The translations under genes and the position numbers were made by a program. From positions 92,849-156,848 of the forward strand of contig NZ_QHLQ01000009.1 of assembly GCF_011813015.1 (NCBI RefSeq): DNA of 64,000 nucleotides, given 5' to 3'. The stretch comes from Parasedimentitalea denitrificans. GTDB taxonomy: Bacteria > Pseudomonadota > Alphaproteobacteria > Rhodobacterales > Rhodobacteraceae. The notes beneath the pieces were generated by a model, which was not told the origin of the DNA, did not search any database, and saw only the letters and a program-made list of their open reading frames with translations. Below are positions 1-8,898 of this stretch, piece by piece (the first letter of the stretch is position 1; the number at the start of each line of letters is the position of its first letter).

Positions 1-572
1 CCGGTACGATGATCTCTACCCCGGAAGGTGAACGCCCCGTTGAAGAGCTACGGGTAGGTCAGGAGGTTCTGACCCTAGATAACGGGGTGCAGAAAATTCT
101 GTGGGTTCACAGCAGAGCCATGACTTGGGGGGCTGGTGCGTCCAAGGATATGCCGATCCGTTTTGAACCGGGGGCGCTGGGCGCTGGGTTTCCTAAACGT
201 GCTTTGGATGTATCACCACAGCATCGGATCCTAGCCAAGGGTCATCCGGAGTTTGGTGAGGTTTTGACCCCGGCAAAGGCGCTAACCGGATTGAAAGGGG
301 TCAGGCAGCAGCGATCAGTACGAACAACTACCTATGTCCATATTCTGTGTGAAAACCATGAGATCTTATTCGCCGAGGGGGCCTGTGCCGAAAGCCTGCT
401 GCTCCGCGGTCCATTTTTGGAAACATTGACAGACCCGCAGAAGGCAGCAATCGGCGCCAGTCTGGATCTGTCGTATGATCAAGGCGACCCTCTGCCGTCT
501 CAACCTGCGGCGCGGCCGCTTTTGACGGTCCAGCAATCCAAGCAGGCGGCAGCGCATTCACTGCAATTCTAA
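1..572 (+). CDS. Hint-domain protein, C-terminal part (5' end outside window)
   Basis: The reading frame is open from the left edge (in frame from base 3) and ends at a TAA at 570-572. The visible residues begin Gly-Thr-Met-Ile-Ser-Thr-Pro, followed by a VEELRVGQEVLTLDNG block and later DVSPQHRILA. These are hallmarks of the Hint_2 domain (Hedgehog/intein fold), which usually starts with a Cys-Phe-x-x-Gly-Thr just upstream. The ATG at 9 therefore lies inside the domain and is probably not the start. Rhodobacteraceae carry many such proteins, often with an N-terminal calcium-binding or other secreted domain that would lie outside this window. The C-terminal tail after about residue 150 is low-complexity. 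Autoproteolysis is a property of the fold, but the nucleophile is not visible here. Confidence 0.75.
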   Translation, partial: GTMISTPEGERPVEELRVGQEVLTLDNGVQKILWVHSRAMTWGAGASKDMPIRFEPGALGAGFPKRALDVSPQHRILAKGHPEFGEVLTPAKALTGLKGVRQQRSVRTTTYVHILCENHEILFAEGACAESLLLRGPFLETLTDPQKAAIGASLDLSYDQGDPLPSQPAARPLLTVQQSKQAAAHSLQF

Positions 573-695
573 GACGGTGTTTCGTGTTCTCCATGTATAA
601 TGCCGCACCGTTAACAGGCTTATGCTCAAGTATATTTTGCTAAGTTCGGCAACGCAGGTTAGCACGACTTAGAATGATAATGCAGGGAGGCCTCA

Positions 696-1820
696 ATGGC
701 GCTTTTGGATACCGTAGACCCGCAAGGGCTAGATGAATTCTCGGTGGTTTTCACAGACCGCTCGCTTAACCACATGTCCAAGACGTTTCAGCAGGTGATG
801 TTAGATCTCAACGCCATGCTCAAAGAGGTCTACAAGGCGGATGCTGTTGCGGTGATCCCTGGTGGCGGCACCTACGCGATGGAAGCGGTGGCGCGGCAGT
901 TTGCGCGCGGCGAAGACGTTCTGGTGGTGCGCAATGGTTGGTTTTCCTACCGGTGGAGCCAGATTTTTGAAACCGGCGGGCTGACGTCCTCGGCCACCGT
1001 GATGAAGGCACGTCAAACCGGCAACACCAGTCCTTCGCCTTTTGCGCCAGCCCCCATAGGCGAGGTTATTAAGGCTATCCACAAGACTAAACCGAGCATC
1101 GTTTTTGCTCCACACGTGGAAACAGCCGCAGGGGTCATCCTGACGGATACCTATGTCAAAGCCATTGCCAAGGCTGCGCATAGCGTTGGCGCATTGATGG
1201 TGTTGGACTGCATCGCATCAGGTTGTTCCTGGGTCGACATGAAGGGCACCGGCGTCGATGTGCTGATCTCGGCTCCGCAAAAAGGCTGGAGCGCATCGCC
1301 CTGTGCTGGCTTGGTGATGATGTCTGAACGTGCTGTGGCGCGGCTAGAGGAGACCCAGTCCGATAGCTTTGCTATCGACCTTAAGAAATGGCGCGACATC
1401 ATGGTGGCCTATGAAAACGGTGGTCACGCCTATCACGCCACCATGCCAACCGATGCGCTAAAGGATTTCCGCGATACGATGGCGGAAACCAAGGAATACG
1501 GTTTTGACAAGCTGCGCGATGCGCAGTGGGAGTTGGGAAATGGCGTACGCGCCATGCTGAAGAACAAAGGCGTGACTTCGGTTGCCGCTGATGGCTTTGG
1601 TGCGCCGGGCGTGGTGGTCAGCTACACCACAGATGCGGAAATCAGCACCGGCAAGAAGTTTGCAGCCCTTGGCATGCAGATCGCTGCCGGGGTGCCGCTT
1701 CAGTGTGACGAGCCTGAGGATTTTCAGACCTTCCGTCTGGGATTGTTTGGTTTGGACAAGCTGTATGATGTGCCCGGCACAATAGCGCGGCTAGAGGCGG
1801 CGCTGGATCAGGTTCTCTGA
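696..1820 (+). CDS. Class V aminotransferase (serine/alanine-glyoxylate type)
   Basis: A 374-residue PLP enzyme of fold type I. The N-terminal half has a PGGGTYAMEAVARQF block (cofactor phosphate site). The Schiff-base lysine is K196 in SAPQKGWS, followed by a small-residue stretch typical of the serine-pyruvate/alanine-glyoxylate group. Length fits the family (about 370-400). The start is supported by AGGGAGG at 684-690, five bases before the ATG. The family interconverts glyoxylate or pyruvate with alanine or serine; the exact amino donor cannot be read from sequence. It stands alone on the plus strand, convergent with the next gene, and the two coding regions overlap by 13 bases at their 3' ends. 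Confidence 0.85.
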   Translation: MALLDTVDPQGLDEFSVVFTDRSLNHMSKTFQQVMLDLNAMLKEVYKADAVAVIPGGGTYAMEAVARQFARGEDVLVVRNGWFSYRWSQIFETGGLTSSATVMKARQTGNTSPSPFAPAPIGEVIKAIHKTKPSIVFAPHVETAAGVILTDTYVKAIAKAAHSVGALMVLDCIASGCSWVDMKGTGVDVLISAPQKGWSASPCAGLVMMSERAVARLEETQSDSFAIDLKKWRDIMVAYENGGHAYHATMPTDALKDFRDTMAETKEYGFDKLRDAQWELGNGVRAMLKNKGVTSVAADGFGAPGVVVSYTTDAEISTGKKFAALGMQIAAGVPLQCDEPEDFQTFRLGLFGLDKLYDVPGTIARLEAALDQVL

Positions 1821-2524
1821 TTTTTTGATGGGCTACGACGCAATGCGATGTTGCTGTCGTGGCCCAACCCATGCCGCAGGCATAGGCCAATGACGACCAG
1901 TGAAATCAGCAGCCAGATCCCTCCCCAAAACAAGGTGGGGCCGCCGAATTCTTCGGCCAACATCCGGGCGTCAGACCGCAGGTGTGACCGTGCGATAGTG
2001 TCGCTGAAAATGTCATAGGGCACATAGATCATGCTGCTCAGCCCAATGACCCGCAACACCAGATCGTTCAGGCTATGTGGCAGGTACTTGGCCGCGCCAA
2101 TCATCAGCCCACCCGCGACAATGCCAAAGGCAAAAGCAAACAGATCGCGCACATACAACGAGGTTGCAGCCAGTATCACCACAGCCAGCAGCCCCATGAC
2201 ATATCTGTCCCAATCGGTGCGTATGGCAATCACGAACAGCATCACCCCAATCAGCAGCGACCCGCAATAGCCCGCGCTAAGTGTCAGGAACCGACTACCG
2301 CCGCGTGACAGTACCTCGCCACCTTGCTGGGCGTTGATGCTCAGGCTTTCTACTGAGCCGCCGGTTAGCAATGTCATCCCCGCGTGTGACAGCTCATGCA
2401 GCAGCACGATCAGGATTTTCAGTGGGACCACTACTGGCGTTGACCACAGCGCAAAGATCAACCCGGTCAGCAGCAGCAACTGCCAATGCCCGGAGCAAAA
2501 CCGTTTTGTGCGCTGCAGGATCAA
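1808..2524 (-). CDS. M50B-like membrane zinc-peptidase family protein
   Basis: A polytopic membrane protein of about 238 residues with HELSH at residues 43-47 inside the second hydrophobic stretch, the zinc motif of the M50 site-2-protease superfamily (M50B-like family). Five or six further hydrophobic segments follow. The frame stays open far upstream through the ubiH-like gene. The chosen start is a TTG at 2524 that overlaps the upstream stop codon (TTGA), which suggests translational coupling; no ATG lies in the plausible region. The second zinc-site motif of true site-2 proteases (LDG type) is not obvious, so proteolytic activity is uncertain. The 3' end overlaps the convergent aminotransferase gene. 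Confidence 0.65.
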   Translation of the reverse strand: MILQRTKRFCSGHWQLLLLTGLIFALWSTPVVVPLKILIVLLHELSHAGMTLLTGGSVESLSINAQQGGEVLSRGGSRFLTLSAGYCGSLLIGVMLFVIAIRTDWDRYVMGLLAVVILAATSLYVRDLFAFAFGIVAGGLMIGAAKYLPHSLNDLVLRVIGLSSMIYVPYDIFSDTIARSHLRSDARMLAEEFGGPTLFWGGIWLLISLVVIGLCLRHGLGHDSNIALRRSPSKNQRT

Positions 2525-3717
2525 TGCGTACCCAACCCAGTGCGCATCAATGTCTTGCGAATTGGCTCGATTGAGTAAAACGCATTCAGTGCCGCAGCCC
2601 GCATATCCCGCAATGGTCGCGCCTCTAGCATTGAGGCACGGTTTAGCAGGTCGATGCCCTTGACCCGCAGTTTGATCTCGTTGAACCGGGCCTTGTGATA
2701 GGCCTCTAGCATCTGAGTATCCCCCAGACCTTCGCGGCGGGCATTGGCCAGTTCCAGCAGGCTGGCTAGATCTCCCAGCGACATGTTCAACCCTTGGGCA
2801 CCGATGGGCGGCACCACATGGGCCGCCTCGGCCATCAGAGCCAAACGTTCGCCGTTCAATCGCTCGGCGCATTGGCTGATGATCGGCCAGATGGTGCGTC
2901 TTGAGGCCAGTTTCAGATCACCCAGCACCCCGCAGGAACGGCGGGTCATGGCTGCTTCAAACTCTTCGACTGGCAGGGCTTGCAGTTCTTGCGCCTTGGG
3001 GCCGCGCTCCATCCAGACAATTGCAGAACTGGGGCTGCCGTTATGATCGGGCAGGGGGACCATGGTGAATGGCCCGCCAGAGCGGTGAACCTCGGTCGAG
3101 ACATTTTCGTGTGGGGTGGAATGCGTGACTGCAAAGGCCAGCGCTTTCTGCCCATAGCGCGTGGTGGTGGCAGAAATCCCAGCTGCTTCGCGCATGGGCG
3201 AACTGCGACCGTCGGCGGCTATGACCAGTTTGGCGGTAATCCGGCTGCCATCGCTAAGCCCAACACGGGCCTGTGCGGTACGGGTGAACAGGCTGGTTGT
3301 GGCGACGCCGGGACGGAAATCTACATTGGGCAGCTCACCCAGCCGGGCCAGTATTTCACGCCGCAGCAACCAGTTGGGCAGGTTCCAACCAAACGGTTTG
3401 TCAGACAGGTCGGCGGCATCAAAATCTTTGACCACGCGCGGTTCAGAGACCTCGCCACCGGCATCGACAATACGCATGATTTGCAACGCAGCGGCGTGAT
3501 CGGCCAGCCGATCCCAAAGACCGCATTGTTGCAATAGCTGCTGGGCTGGCTGCAGGAACGCAGTGGTGCGCAGGTCTGATCCCTCGGCATCACGTTCTGT
3601 TATCGGGGCGGTCGGGTCAACGCAGATCACGTCAAATCCGGCAGAGGCAAAGGCGCAGGCCGCAGTCAGGCCGGCAATGCCGCCGCCGGAAATCAGGATA
3701 TCGCAGGTGTCAGCCAT
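2521..3717 (-). CDS. ubiH: UbiH/UbiF/COQ6-family FAD-dependent monooxygenase
   Basis: A 398-residue flavoprotein of the class A aromatic hydroxylases. The N-terminal dinucleotide fold is ILISGGGIAGLTAA, the DG motif appears as AADGRSSPMREAAGI, and the GD-like motif is LMAEAAHVVPPIGAQGLN. This UbiH/VisC-type signature belongs to enzymes that hydroxylate the ring of ubiquinone precursors. The middle residues MAEAAH replace the usual GDAAH, a small deviation. Length is normal. It is the first gene of a two-gene unit with the M50-like gene (4-base overlap). Which ring position it hydroxylates cannot be told from sequence, so the symbol is a family label. Confidence 0.8.
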   Translation of the reverse strand: MADTCDILISGGGIAGLTAACAFASAGFDVICVDPTAPITERDAEGSDLRTTAFLQPAQQLLQQCGLWDRLADHAAALQIMRIVDAGGEVSEPRVVKDFDAADLSDKPFGWNLPNWLLRREILARLGELPNVDFRPGVATTSLFTRTAQARVGLSDGSRITAKLVIAADGRSSPMREAAGISATTTRYGQKALAFAVTHSTPHENVSTEVHRSGGPFTMVPLPDHNGSPSSAIVWMERGPKAQELQALPVEEFEAAMTRRSCGVLGDLKLASRRTIWPIISQCAERLNGERLALMAEAAHVVPPIGAQGLNMSLGDLASLLELANARREGLGDTQMLEAYHKARFNEIKLRVKGIDLLNRASMLEARPLRDMRAAALNAFYSIEPIRKTLMRTGLGTH

Positions 3718-3797
3718 GTCTCAGCACTCCATTCTTGGGCTGATCTAGGCCCGAGAGCAGGGGAATGGCAAGCACCAAGCCGTCGCAGGAGGGGTGG

Positions 3798-4013
3798 TTA
3801 GCCCCGTGTGATTAGCATTAGCAGTCCGAAAATCACCGGAACCAGTGCAACGGCCGGCATGTACAAACCGGGAATGCCCCAGATAACAACTGACAGTGCC
3901 CAAAGCGCTAGGAAGACGGCGATGGCCAGAAACATCTTTGCGTCTGTGCTCATCTCGGATTTTGCGGTTTGGTTGGTTGGAGAATGAGCGGAGGATGCAG
4001 TGGCGTCAGTCAT
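3798..4013 (-). CDS. Small two-helix membrane protein, unknown function
   Basis: A 71-residue protein with a polar, Ser/Thr-rich N-terminus (about 28 residues) followed by two hydrophobic stretches, MFLAIAVFLALWALSVVIWG and a second ending GLLMLITRG. It is likely an inner-membrane hairpin with a cytoplasmic N-terminus. It lies 80 bases upstream of the UbiH-type gene on the same strand and may be cotranscribed with it. I do not recognise a family; similar short membrane proteins are common in this bacterial family. Biased amino-acid composition with two clean hydrophobic segments favours a real gene. Confidence 0.6.
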   Translation of the reverse strand: MTDATASSAHSPTNQTAKSEMSTDAKMFLAIAVFLALWALSVVIWGIPGLYMPAVALVPVIFGLLMLITRG

Positions 4014-4100
4014 CGTGTCGTCCTGAGTGAAGGAAAAGATGACTGTGATATATGCGTTTTGGAAGCCGTGAAAAGATCAGGATGCTGCAAAGCAGCACCG

Positions 4101-4745
4101 CTAGTCAAATTGCCGCAGGAACGCTGTCAGGTTGTCTGTGTGGTATTCGATGTGGTCGGCGTCATGTGGATCAGGAGCGACATGCACGGTGCGCATTCCC
4201 ATTTGATGTGGTGCGGCCAGATTGCGCGGATCATCTTCGAACATCGCTGCTTTCTCGGTGATAACTCCGGCCTGGGTAAACACCTGTTCAAACGCAGCCT
4301 GTTCAGGCTTGGGCAAATAGTCAGCATGTTCAACGCCATAAATACCATCAAACAAACCGCTTAGCCCGCGCGCCGCCAGAACCCGCTCGGCATAGGGGGC
4401 ACTGCCATTAGTGTAGACGATTTTTTGCCCCGGCAAGACGCTGATCTGTGCTGCCAGATCTGGGTCTTTCTGCATATGGTCCATCGAGATGTCGTGCACG
4501 TCGATCATATAGGGCACCGGGTCCAGATCATGTTCGCGCATCAATCCGGCCAGGGTGGTGCCGTGCTGGCGCCAGTACAGGTCGCGCAGCCGGTTGGCTT
4601 CGGCCTGATCGACGTTCAGCGCGTCCATCACATAGCGCGTCATCTTGACCTCGATCTGATCAAACAGCCGGGCCGAGGGGTGATACAGGGTGTTGTCCAG
4701 ATCGAACACCCAGTGCGTAACGTGAGAAAAGTTATCTTTGACCAT
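4101..4745 (-). CDS. HAD-superfamily pyrimidine 5'-nucleotidase
   Basis: A 214-residue HAD hydrolase. Motif I is FDLDNTLY with catalytic aspartates D15 and D17, motif II is the Thr in VYTNGS, motif III is the Lys in KPEQAAFEQV and motif IV is MFEDDPRN. The DLDNTLY variant and the all-helical cap of this size mark the pyrimidine 5'-nucleotidase group (SDT1/PpnN-like), which dephosphorylates nucleotides or small phosphates. The gene is monocistronic, with a divergent GntR regulator upstream. Substrate specificity is inferred only from the family. Confidence 0.85.
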   Translation of the reverse strand: MVKDNFSHVTHWVFDLDNTLYHPSARLFDQIEVKMTRYVMDALNVDQAEANRLRDLYWRQHGTTLAGLMREHDLDPVPYMIDVHDISMDHMQKDPDLAAQISVLPGQKIVYTNGSAPYAERVLAARGLSGLFDGIYGVEHADYLPKPEQAAFEQVFTQAGVITEKAAMFEDDPRNLAAPHQMGMRTVHVAPDPHDADHIEYHTDNLTAFLRQFD

Positions 4746-4884
4746 GGCTCTGCTTTAGGCAGCGGGTGTTGTATTTGCAAACAAAAGCGGGCTTTGTTTC
4801 TTACAATTCTTCGGAGCGCTACGCCTAGGCTTGATTGCTGCGAGATCAGCCATATAAATTGTGCAACTTAAATTGAGAGTGATC

Positions 4885-5535
4885 ATGAGCCAGAGCCGAC
4901 CAAACCAGAAAGACGCCTATAGCCTGATCCTCGAAGCGATCGACGTTGGCATCTACCGGCCAAGTGACCGTTTGGTCGAAAGCGACTTGGCAGAACGGTT
5001 TGGGGTTTCGCGTACGCCGATCCGTGAGGCGCTGCAACGATTGGAAACACAATCCCTGTTGGAAAGGGACGGCCGCTCGTTGATCGTGGCCTCGCTTGAC
5101 CACAATCAGATGGCCGAACTGTATATTGTTCGGCGCGAGCTAGAGGGGTTAGCTGCCAAGCTGGCCGCCCGTCATGCCACCGAAGAAGAGATTGCTGTGT
5201 TGCGCGACATGGTCACTGCGGACGATGCTCTGGTGGATGACCCGGTTGCACTGTCCAAGGCAAACCGACGATTTCACGAACAAATTCATCTGGCCTCGCA
5301 CAATCGCTATCTGGTTCAGCAGTTGAACTTGGTGCACCGCACAATGGCACTGATGGCGACCACCTCATTGGCGGCACAGGGGCGCGGTGAAATTGCCCAG
5401 AGCGAACACAAGAACATCGTCGCTGCCATTGAACGCCGTGATGAAGAGGCGGCAGGACAGGCGTTGAATGATCATATCTCGACGGCGTTCATGACCCGGC
5501 TAAAGCAGGATGCTGGTCAGCGCGGCGGCAGCTGA
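4885..5535 (+). CDS. GntR-family (FCD) transcriptional regulator
   Basis: A 216-residue regulator. The N-terminal winged helix contains ESDLAERFGVSRTPIREALQRLE, the classic GntR recognition helix, followed by an alpha-helical FCD ligand-binding domain with conserved metal/ligand histidines (for example in RRFHEQIHLASHN and SEHKNI). The frame could start at a GTG at 4861, but ATG 4885 has GAGAG five bases upstream and places the family's usual short N-terminus. FCD regulators usually respond to small carboxylic acids. The divergent neighbour is the nucleotidase gene; no obvious catabolic partner adjoins it, so its target is unclear. Confidence 0.85.
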   Translation: MSQSRPNQKDAYSLILEAIDVGIYRPSDRLVESDLAERFGVSRTPIREALQRLETQSLLERDGRSLIVASLDHNQMAELYIVRRELEGLAAKLAARHATEEEIAVLRDMVTADDALVDDPVALSKANRRFHEQIHLASHNRYLVQQLNLVHRTMALMATTSLAAQGRGEIAQSEHKNIVAAIERRDEEAAGQALNDHISTAFMTRLKQDAGQRGGS

Positions 5536-7449
5536 TCACTGATGCGACGAATGTAAAGCCGGTTGGGTGCTTGGCTCAGCACCGCTGTGGCCGTGGGTTG
5601 TTTTGTCCCAGAAAAATGGTTGCCAGATCAGCTCTCGCAGGGCCTTGTAGGCAGCAATTGCACCAAGCGGAAAATAGAAGATCAGCGTGGGCGCCCACAG
5701 CGCCAGACTGCGCCGGTTCGAGGCAAACGCCGCAGTTATGGCGATCCCGATCCCAAGAAGCTCAAACGTGACCAGCAGCAGCGCCGCGCCAAAGAGAACG
5801 CCTGCGGGCAACAGCGCAGCGCTGGGATGTGGCAGACCTAGAAGGATCAGCCAGAATGACCACAAAAACGGCGCGAGTAGGAATTGCCCTACGCTGCCAA
5901 GGAAAAAGGCCTGAAATCCCAAGAACCGTTTCACCCCCAGTTGGGCAAGCAGCATTTTTGGCCGCCGCATATGGACCAGATAGGTCACCATGAACCCCTT
6001 TAGCCACCGTGATCTTTGCCGAATCCAAGGCCATGGTTGGCAATTGGCCTCTTCATGGGTGGCGGTTTCGATCATTTCGGTACGGTATCCCGCGCGATAC
6101 AATCGGACGCCCAGGTCTGCGTCTTCAGTCACATTATGGGCGTCCCATCCCCCAAGCTGGTCCAGCGCGTCGCGTTTTACGAATAATGTTGTACCCCCTA
6201 ATGGGATCACTAATCCCAAACGCGCGATCCCGGGCAGCACAATGCGGAACCAGCTGGCGTATTCCAGCGTGAAACAACGCGACAGCCAATTGGTGCGCGG
6301 GTTGTAGTAGTCCAATACACCTTGCAAGCAGGCCACATCGGCACCGGCACTTTCAAACCTGCGGGCAACTTGTTCCAGTTGTCCGCGCGCCGGGGCATCT
6401 TCGGCGTCCCACACGCCGATGATATCGCCATGGCAAAAGTCGAGCGCATAGTTCATGGCGCGGGGCTTGGTGGTCAGGGTGCCGCACTGCGGCACCTCAA
6501 TGATCTTAACCCACTGGGGTAAAGTGGCTTTGGTCAGAGCAGTGCGGGTGATTTTGTCGTGTTCTTCGAGCACCAGAATCACTTCGAGCAAGGATCGCGG
6601 ATAGGTCAGCCGTTTTAATCGCCGCAGTAGCGCCTTGCTGATTTCGGATTCGTGGTACAATGGGACCAGCATGGATATGCGGGGCAGACGTCTGATTCCG
6701 CGCGGTGTGATATTAGGCGTCAAGATGCTGTCAGAGCGTTTTCTCTGGGCAAGGTGCGTCACAAATCCGAATGTTTTCAACCCGACAAACAGGCTTAGCG
6801 CCAACAATGACAGAGCGCACATTGCCGTAAACATCACCCGCGGGGCAAAGACCGTCGCCCCGATGAGAACGGGAAGCATAACAATAACGGCCAGAGAGCT
6901 GTTTGTTTGGTGTAAATGTCGGCTGCTGTCTTGCATCGGGATACGGGTATTTGCCCTTAGTGCCAAATCCTTGCGGAGATGTGCAGTCAGGAACGTGACG
7001 ATCTGTTCTTCTGATGCCAGCACCGGTCGAATGCTGTCAAAGCTGCCGTGCAGGGCATTCTTTAGAGTGTCCAAATGTTCAGGGTGGGCAATGGCAATGA
7101 TGAGTTGAGAGCCAGAGCACTTCCAAGGAATGGCGCGGTGTCTTAGCCAGAATTGAGCAGGCTTACGGTTCAGCAACCGGATATTTGGGGTGAGGTCTGA
7201 CAGATCAACGCGCTGCAGGCCGTGCTGCTGTGATAGGGCATCAAGCACCTGATCCTGATTAGCCAAGCCTTGGCTAATCAGAATATGCCCAAGAGGCGCG
7301 TTCTGGTGGCGCTGTAATACCAGGGCCCGCAGTAAGTCAGTACCCTGGATCGCATGGTTATCGATAAGGTGTCGACCAAGACGCCGATGTGAACGCGACG
7401 GTATATGATGGGGCCGCGTATCATGAGAAGAAATTGACTGATCAGGCAT
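5536..7449 (-). CDS. MshEN-domain / GT2 membrane glycosyltransferase fusion
   Basis: A 637-residue protein. Residues about 45-160 look like an MshEN/GspE-N domain (LGHILISQGLANQDQVLDALSQQHG, later a LIIAIAHPEHLDTL block), a domain known to bind c-di-GMP in ATPases and glycosyltransferases. Two transmembrane segments follow at about 187-227, then a family-2 glycosyltransferase domain with DAED (348-351), TED (441-443) and QRSRW (478-482), the processive-synthase signatures. Three C-terminal membrane helices complete it. It probably polymerises or transfers an exopolysaccharide sugar at the inner membrane, under nucleotide-messenger control. A long hairpin covers its translation-initiation region. 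The product is unknown, and no other polysaccharide gene lies nearby. Confidence 0.8.
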   Translation of the reverse strand: MPDQSISSHDTRPHHIPSRSHRRLGRHLIDNHAIQGTDLLRALVLQRHQNAPLGHILISQGLANQDQVLDALSQQHGLQRVDLSDLTPNIRLLNRKPAQFWLRHRAIPWKCSGSQLIIAIAHPEHLDTLKNALHGSFDSIRPVLASEEQIVTFLTAHLRKDLALRANTRIPMQDSSRHLHQTNSSLAVIVMLPVLIGATVFAPRVMFTAMCALSLLALSLFVGLKTFGFVTHLAQRKRSDSILTPNITPRGIRRLPRISMLVPLYHESEISKALLRRLKRLTYPRSLLEVILVLEEHDKITRTALTKATLPQWVKIIEVPQCGTLTTKPRAMNYALDFCHGDIIGVWDAEDAPARGQLEQVARRFESAGADVACLQGVLDYYNPRTNWLSRCFTLEYASWFRIVLPGIARLGLVIPLGGTTLFVKRDALDQLGGWDAHNVTEDADLGVRLYRAGYRTEMIETATHEEANCQPWPWIRQRSRWLKGFMVTYLVHMRRPKMLLAQLGVKRFLGFQAFFLGSVGQFLLAPFLWSFWLILLGLPHPSAALLPAGVLFGAALLLVTFELLGIGIAITAAFASNRRSLALWAPTLIFYFPLGAIAAYKALRELIWQPFFWDKTTHGHSGAEPSTQPALHSSHQ

Positions 7450-7452
7450 TCC

Positions 7453-7497
7453 CCACCGCCGTCCCTTGAAGCTGCCAAACAGCTTGGGCGGCGGTGG
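7453..7497 (-). promoter_or_regulatory. Long hairpin just upstream of the glycosyltransferase start codon
   Basis: CCACCGCC (7453-7460) pairs with GGCGGTGG (7490-7497), and an inner helix AAGCTG (7469-7474) / CAGCTT (7480-7485) closes a five-base loop. On the minus-strand transcript the 3' arm contains or abuts the purine-rich bases just before the ATG at 7449, so the fold could mask ribosome binding. No U-run follows, which argues against a simple terminator for carA. Confidence 0.5.
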
Positions 7498-7547
7498 TTA
7501 ATGGTCAGTTAACCAGCTTATCCCCGTGAGCGGGTTTTACTCTTGGC

Positions 7548-8717
7548 TTACGCCTCGACCGATTTGCTGGCCGCCATGGCGTCGGCAAAGCGTTCAAACA
7601 GGTAGAAACTGTCCTGCGGGCCGGGGCTTGCCTCGGGGTGTTGCTGAACAGAGAACACCGGACGTCCGTCGATTTTGATGCCACAGTTGGATCCGTCGAA
7701 CAGCGACACATGGGTTTCAACCACACCTTTTGGCAGGGTCTGGGCATCAACCGCAAAACCGTGGTTCATCGAAGTGATTTCGACTTTGCCAGTCTCGTTT
7801 TCTTTCACCGGGTGGTTGGCACCGTGGTGGCCGTGGTTCATTTTGATGGTCTTGGCACCCAGCGCCAGCGCCAGCATCTGGTGGCCTAGGCAGATCCCAA
7901 ACACCGGAAGTTCAGTCGTATCAAGGATGGTCTTGATCATAGGAACGGCATATTCGCCAGTTGCGGCAGGGTCGCCGGGACCGTTGGACAGGAAAACACC
8001 GTCTGGGTTATGCGCCAGAACTTCTTCGGCGGTGGCGGTTGCCGGCAGTACGGTGACATCACACCCTGCCGAAGCAAGGCAACGCAGGATGTTGCGCTTG
8101 GCGCCATAGTCGATCGCGACCACTTTGTGGGCTGGGGCCGTCTGCTTGGGGTAGCCATCGGGCCAAGCCCACCGCATTTCGTCCCAGCGGTAGCTTTGGG
8201 CGCAGGTGACTTCCTTGGCCAAGTCCATGCCTTCCAGCCCAGACCACGCGCGGGCAGATGCCACCAAGGCCTCGACATCGAAATTGCCGTCCGGGTCATG
8301 AGCCAGTGCCACATGTGGCGCGCCTTGCTGGCGAATCGCACGGGTCAGGCGGCGGGTGTCGATGCCGCCAATGGCAATGCGACCGGTCCGGGTCAGCCAT
8401 TCTTTCAATTCTTCGGTGCTGCGCCAGTTGCTGGCCAGCGTTGGATCCCACTTGACCACCATGCCCGCAGCAACAGGATTACCGGTTTCATCGTCTTCCG
8501 GGGTCACACCTGTGTTACCGATATGAGGGAAGGTGAAGGTGACGATCTGACCGGCATAGGACGGATCTGTCATGATTTCCTGATAGCCAGTCATAGCAGT
8601 GTTAAAGCAGAGCTCGGCCACGGTTTGTCCGGTGGCACCAAAACCTGCGCCATAAAACACTGTACCATCAGCCATTGCCAGGCATGCGGTGGGCTTGGAC
8701 GGGGCGGTATCGGCCAT
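7548..8717 (-). CDS. carA: Carbamoyl-phosphate synthase small (glutaminase) subunit
   Basis: A 389-residue protein. The N-terminal CarA-specific domain (MTGYQEIMTDPSYAGQIV) precedes a class I glutamine amidotransferase domain with the nucleophile C276 in FGICLGHQ and the catalytic pair H360/E362 in QQHPEASPGP. It releases ammonia from glutamine for the CarB subunit (not in this window), feeding arginine and pyrimidine synthesis. ATG 8717 is preferred over the in-frame ATG at 8747 because GGAG lies nine bases upstream of it and the product then starts MADTAPSKPTAC, close to the family's usual length. It is divergent from the yqeY-like gene. Confidence 0.95.
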   Translation of the reverse strand: MADTAPSKPTACLAMADGTVFYGAGFGATGQTVAELCFNTAMTGYQEIMTDPSYAGQIVTFTFPHIGNTGVTPEDDETGNPVAAGMVVKWDPTLASNWRSTEELKEWLTRTGRIAIGGIDTRRLTRAIRQQGAPHVALAHDPDGNFDVEALVASARAWSGLEGMDLAKEVTCAQSYRWDEMRWAWPDGYPKQTAPAHKVVAIDYGAKRNILRCLASAGCDVTVLPATATAEEVLAHNPDGVFLSNGPGDPAATGEYAVPMIKTILDTTELPVFGICLGHQMLALALGAKTIKMNHGHHGANHPVKENETGKVEITSMNHGFAVDAQTLPKGVVETHVSLFDGSNCGIKIDGRPVFSVQQHPEASPGPQDSFYLFERFADAMAASKSVEA

Positions 8718-8898
8718 TGCGCGAGTCTCCATGTGGGATAAATTCATGGGTTCTTAAGGGCAGGGTCCTGTAGGGTCAAGCCCAGCCTAGGGCGTCAACG
8801 CGAAACGCTGCCGACGCCCGGCTGACAGGGCGGACTTGTCTACAGACTGCTGATTGGTTAAGGCTAAGAGTTCCAATGCCATGGGGATGGAAAACACA

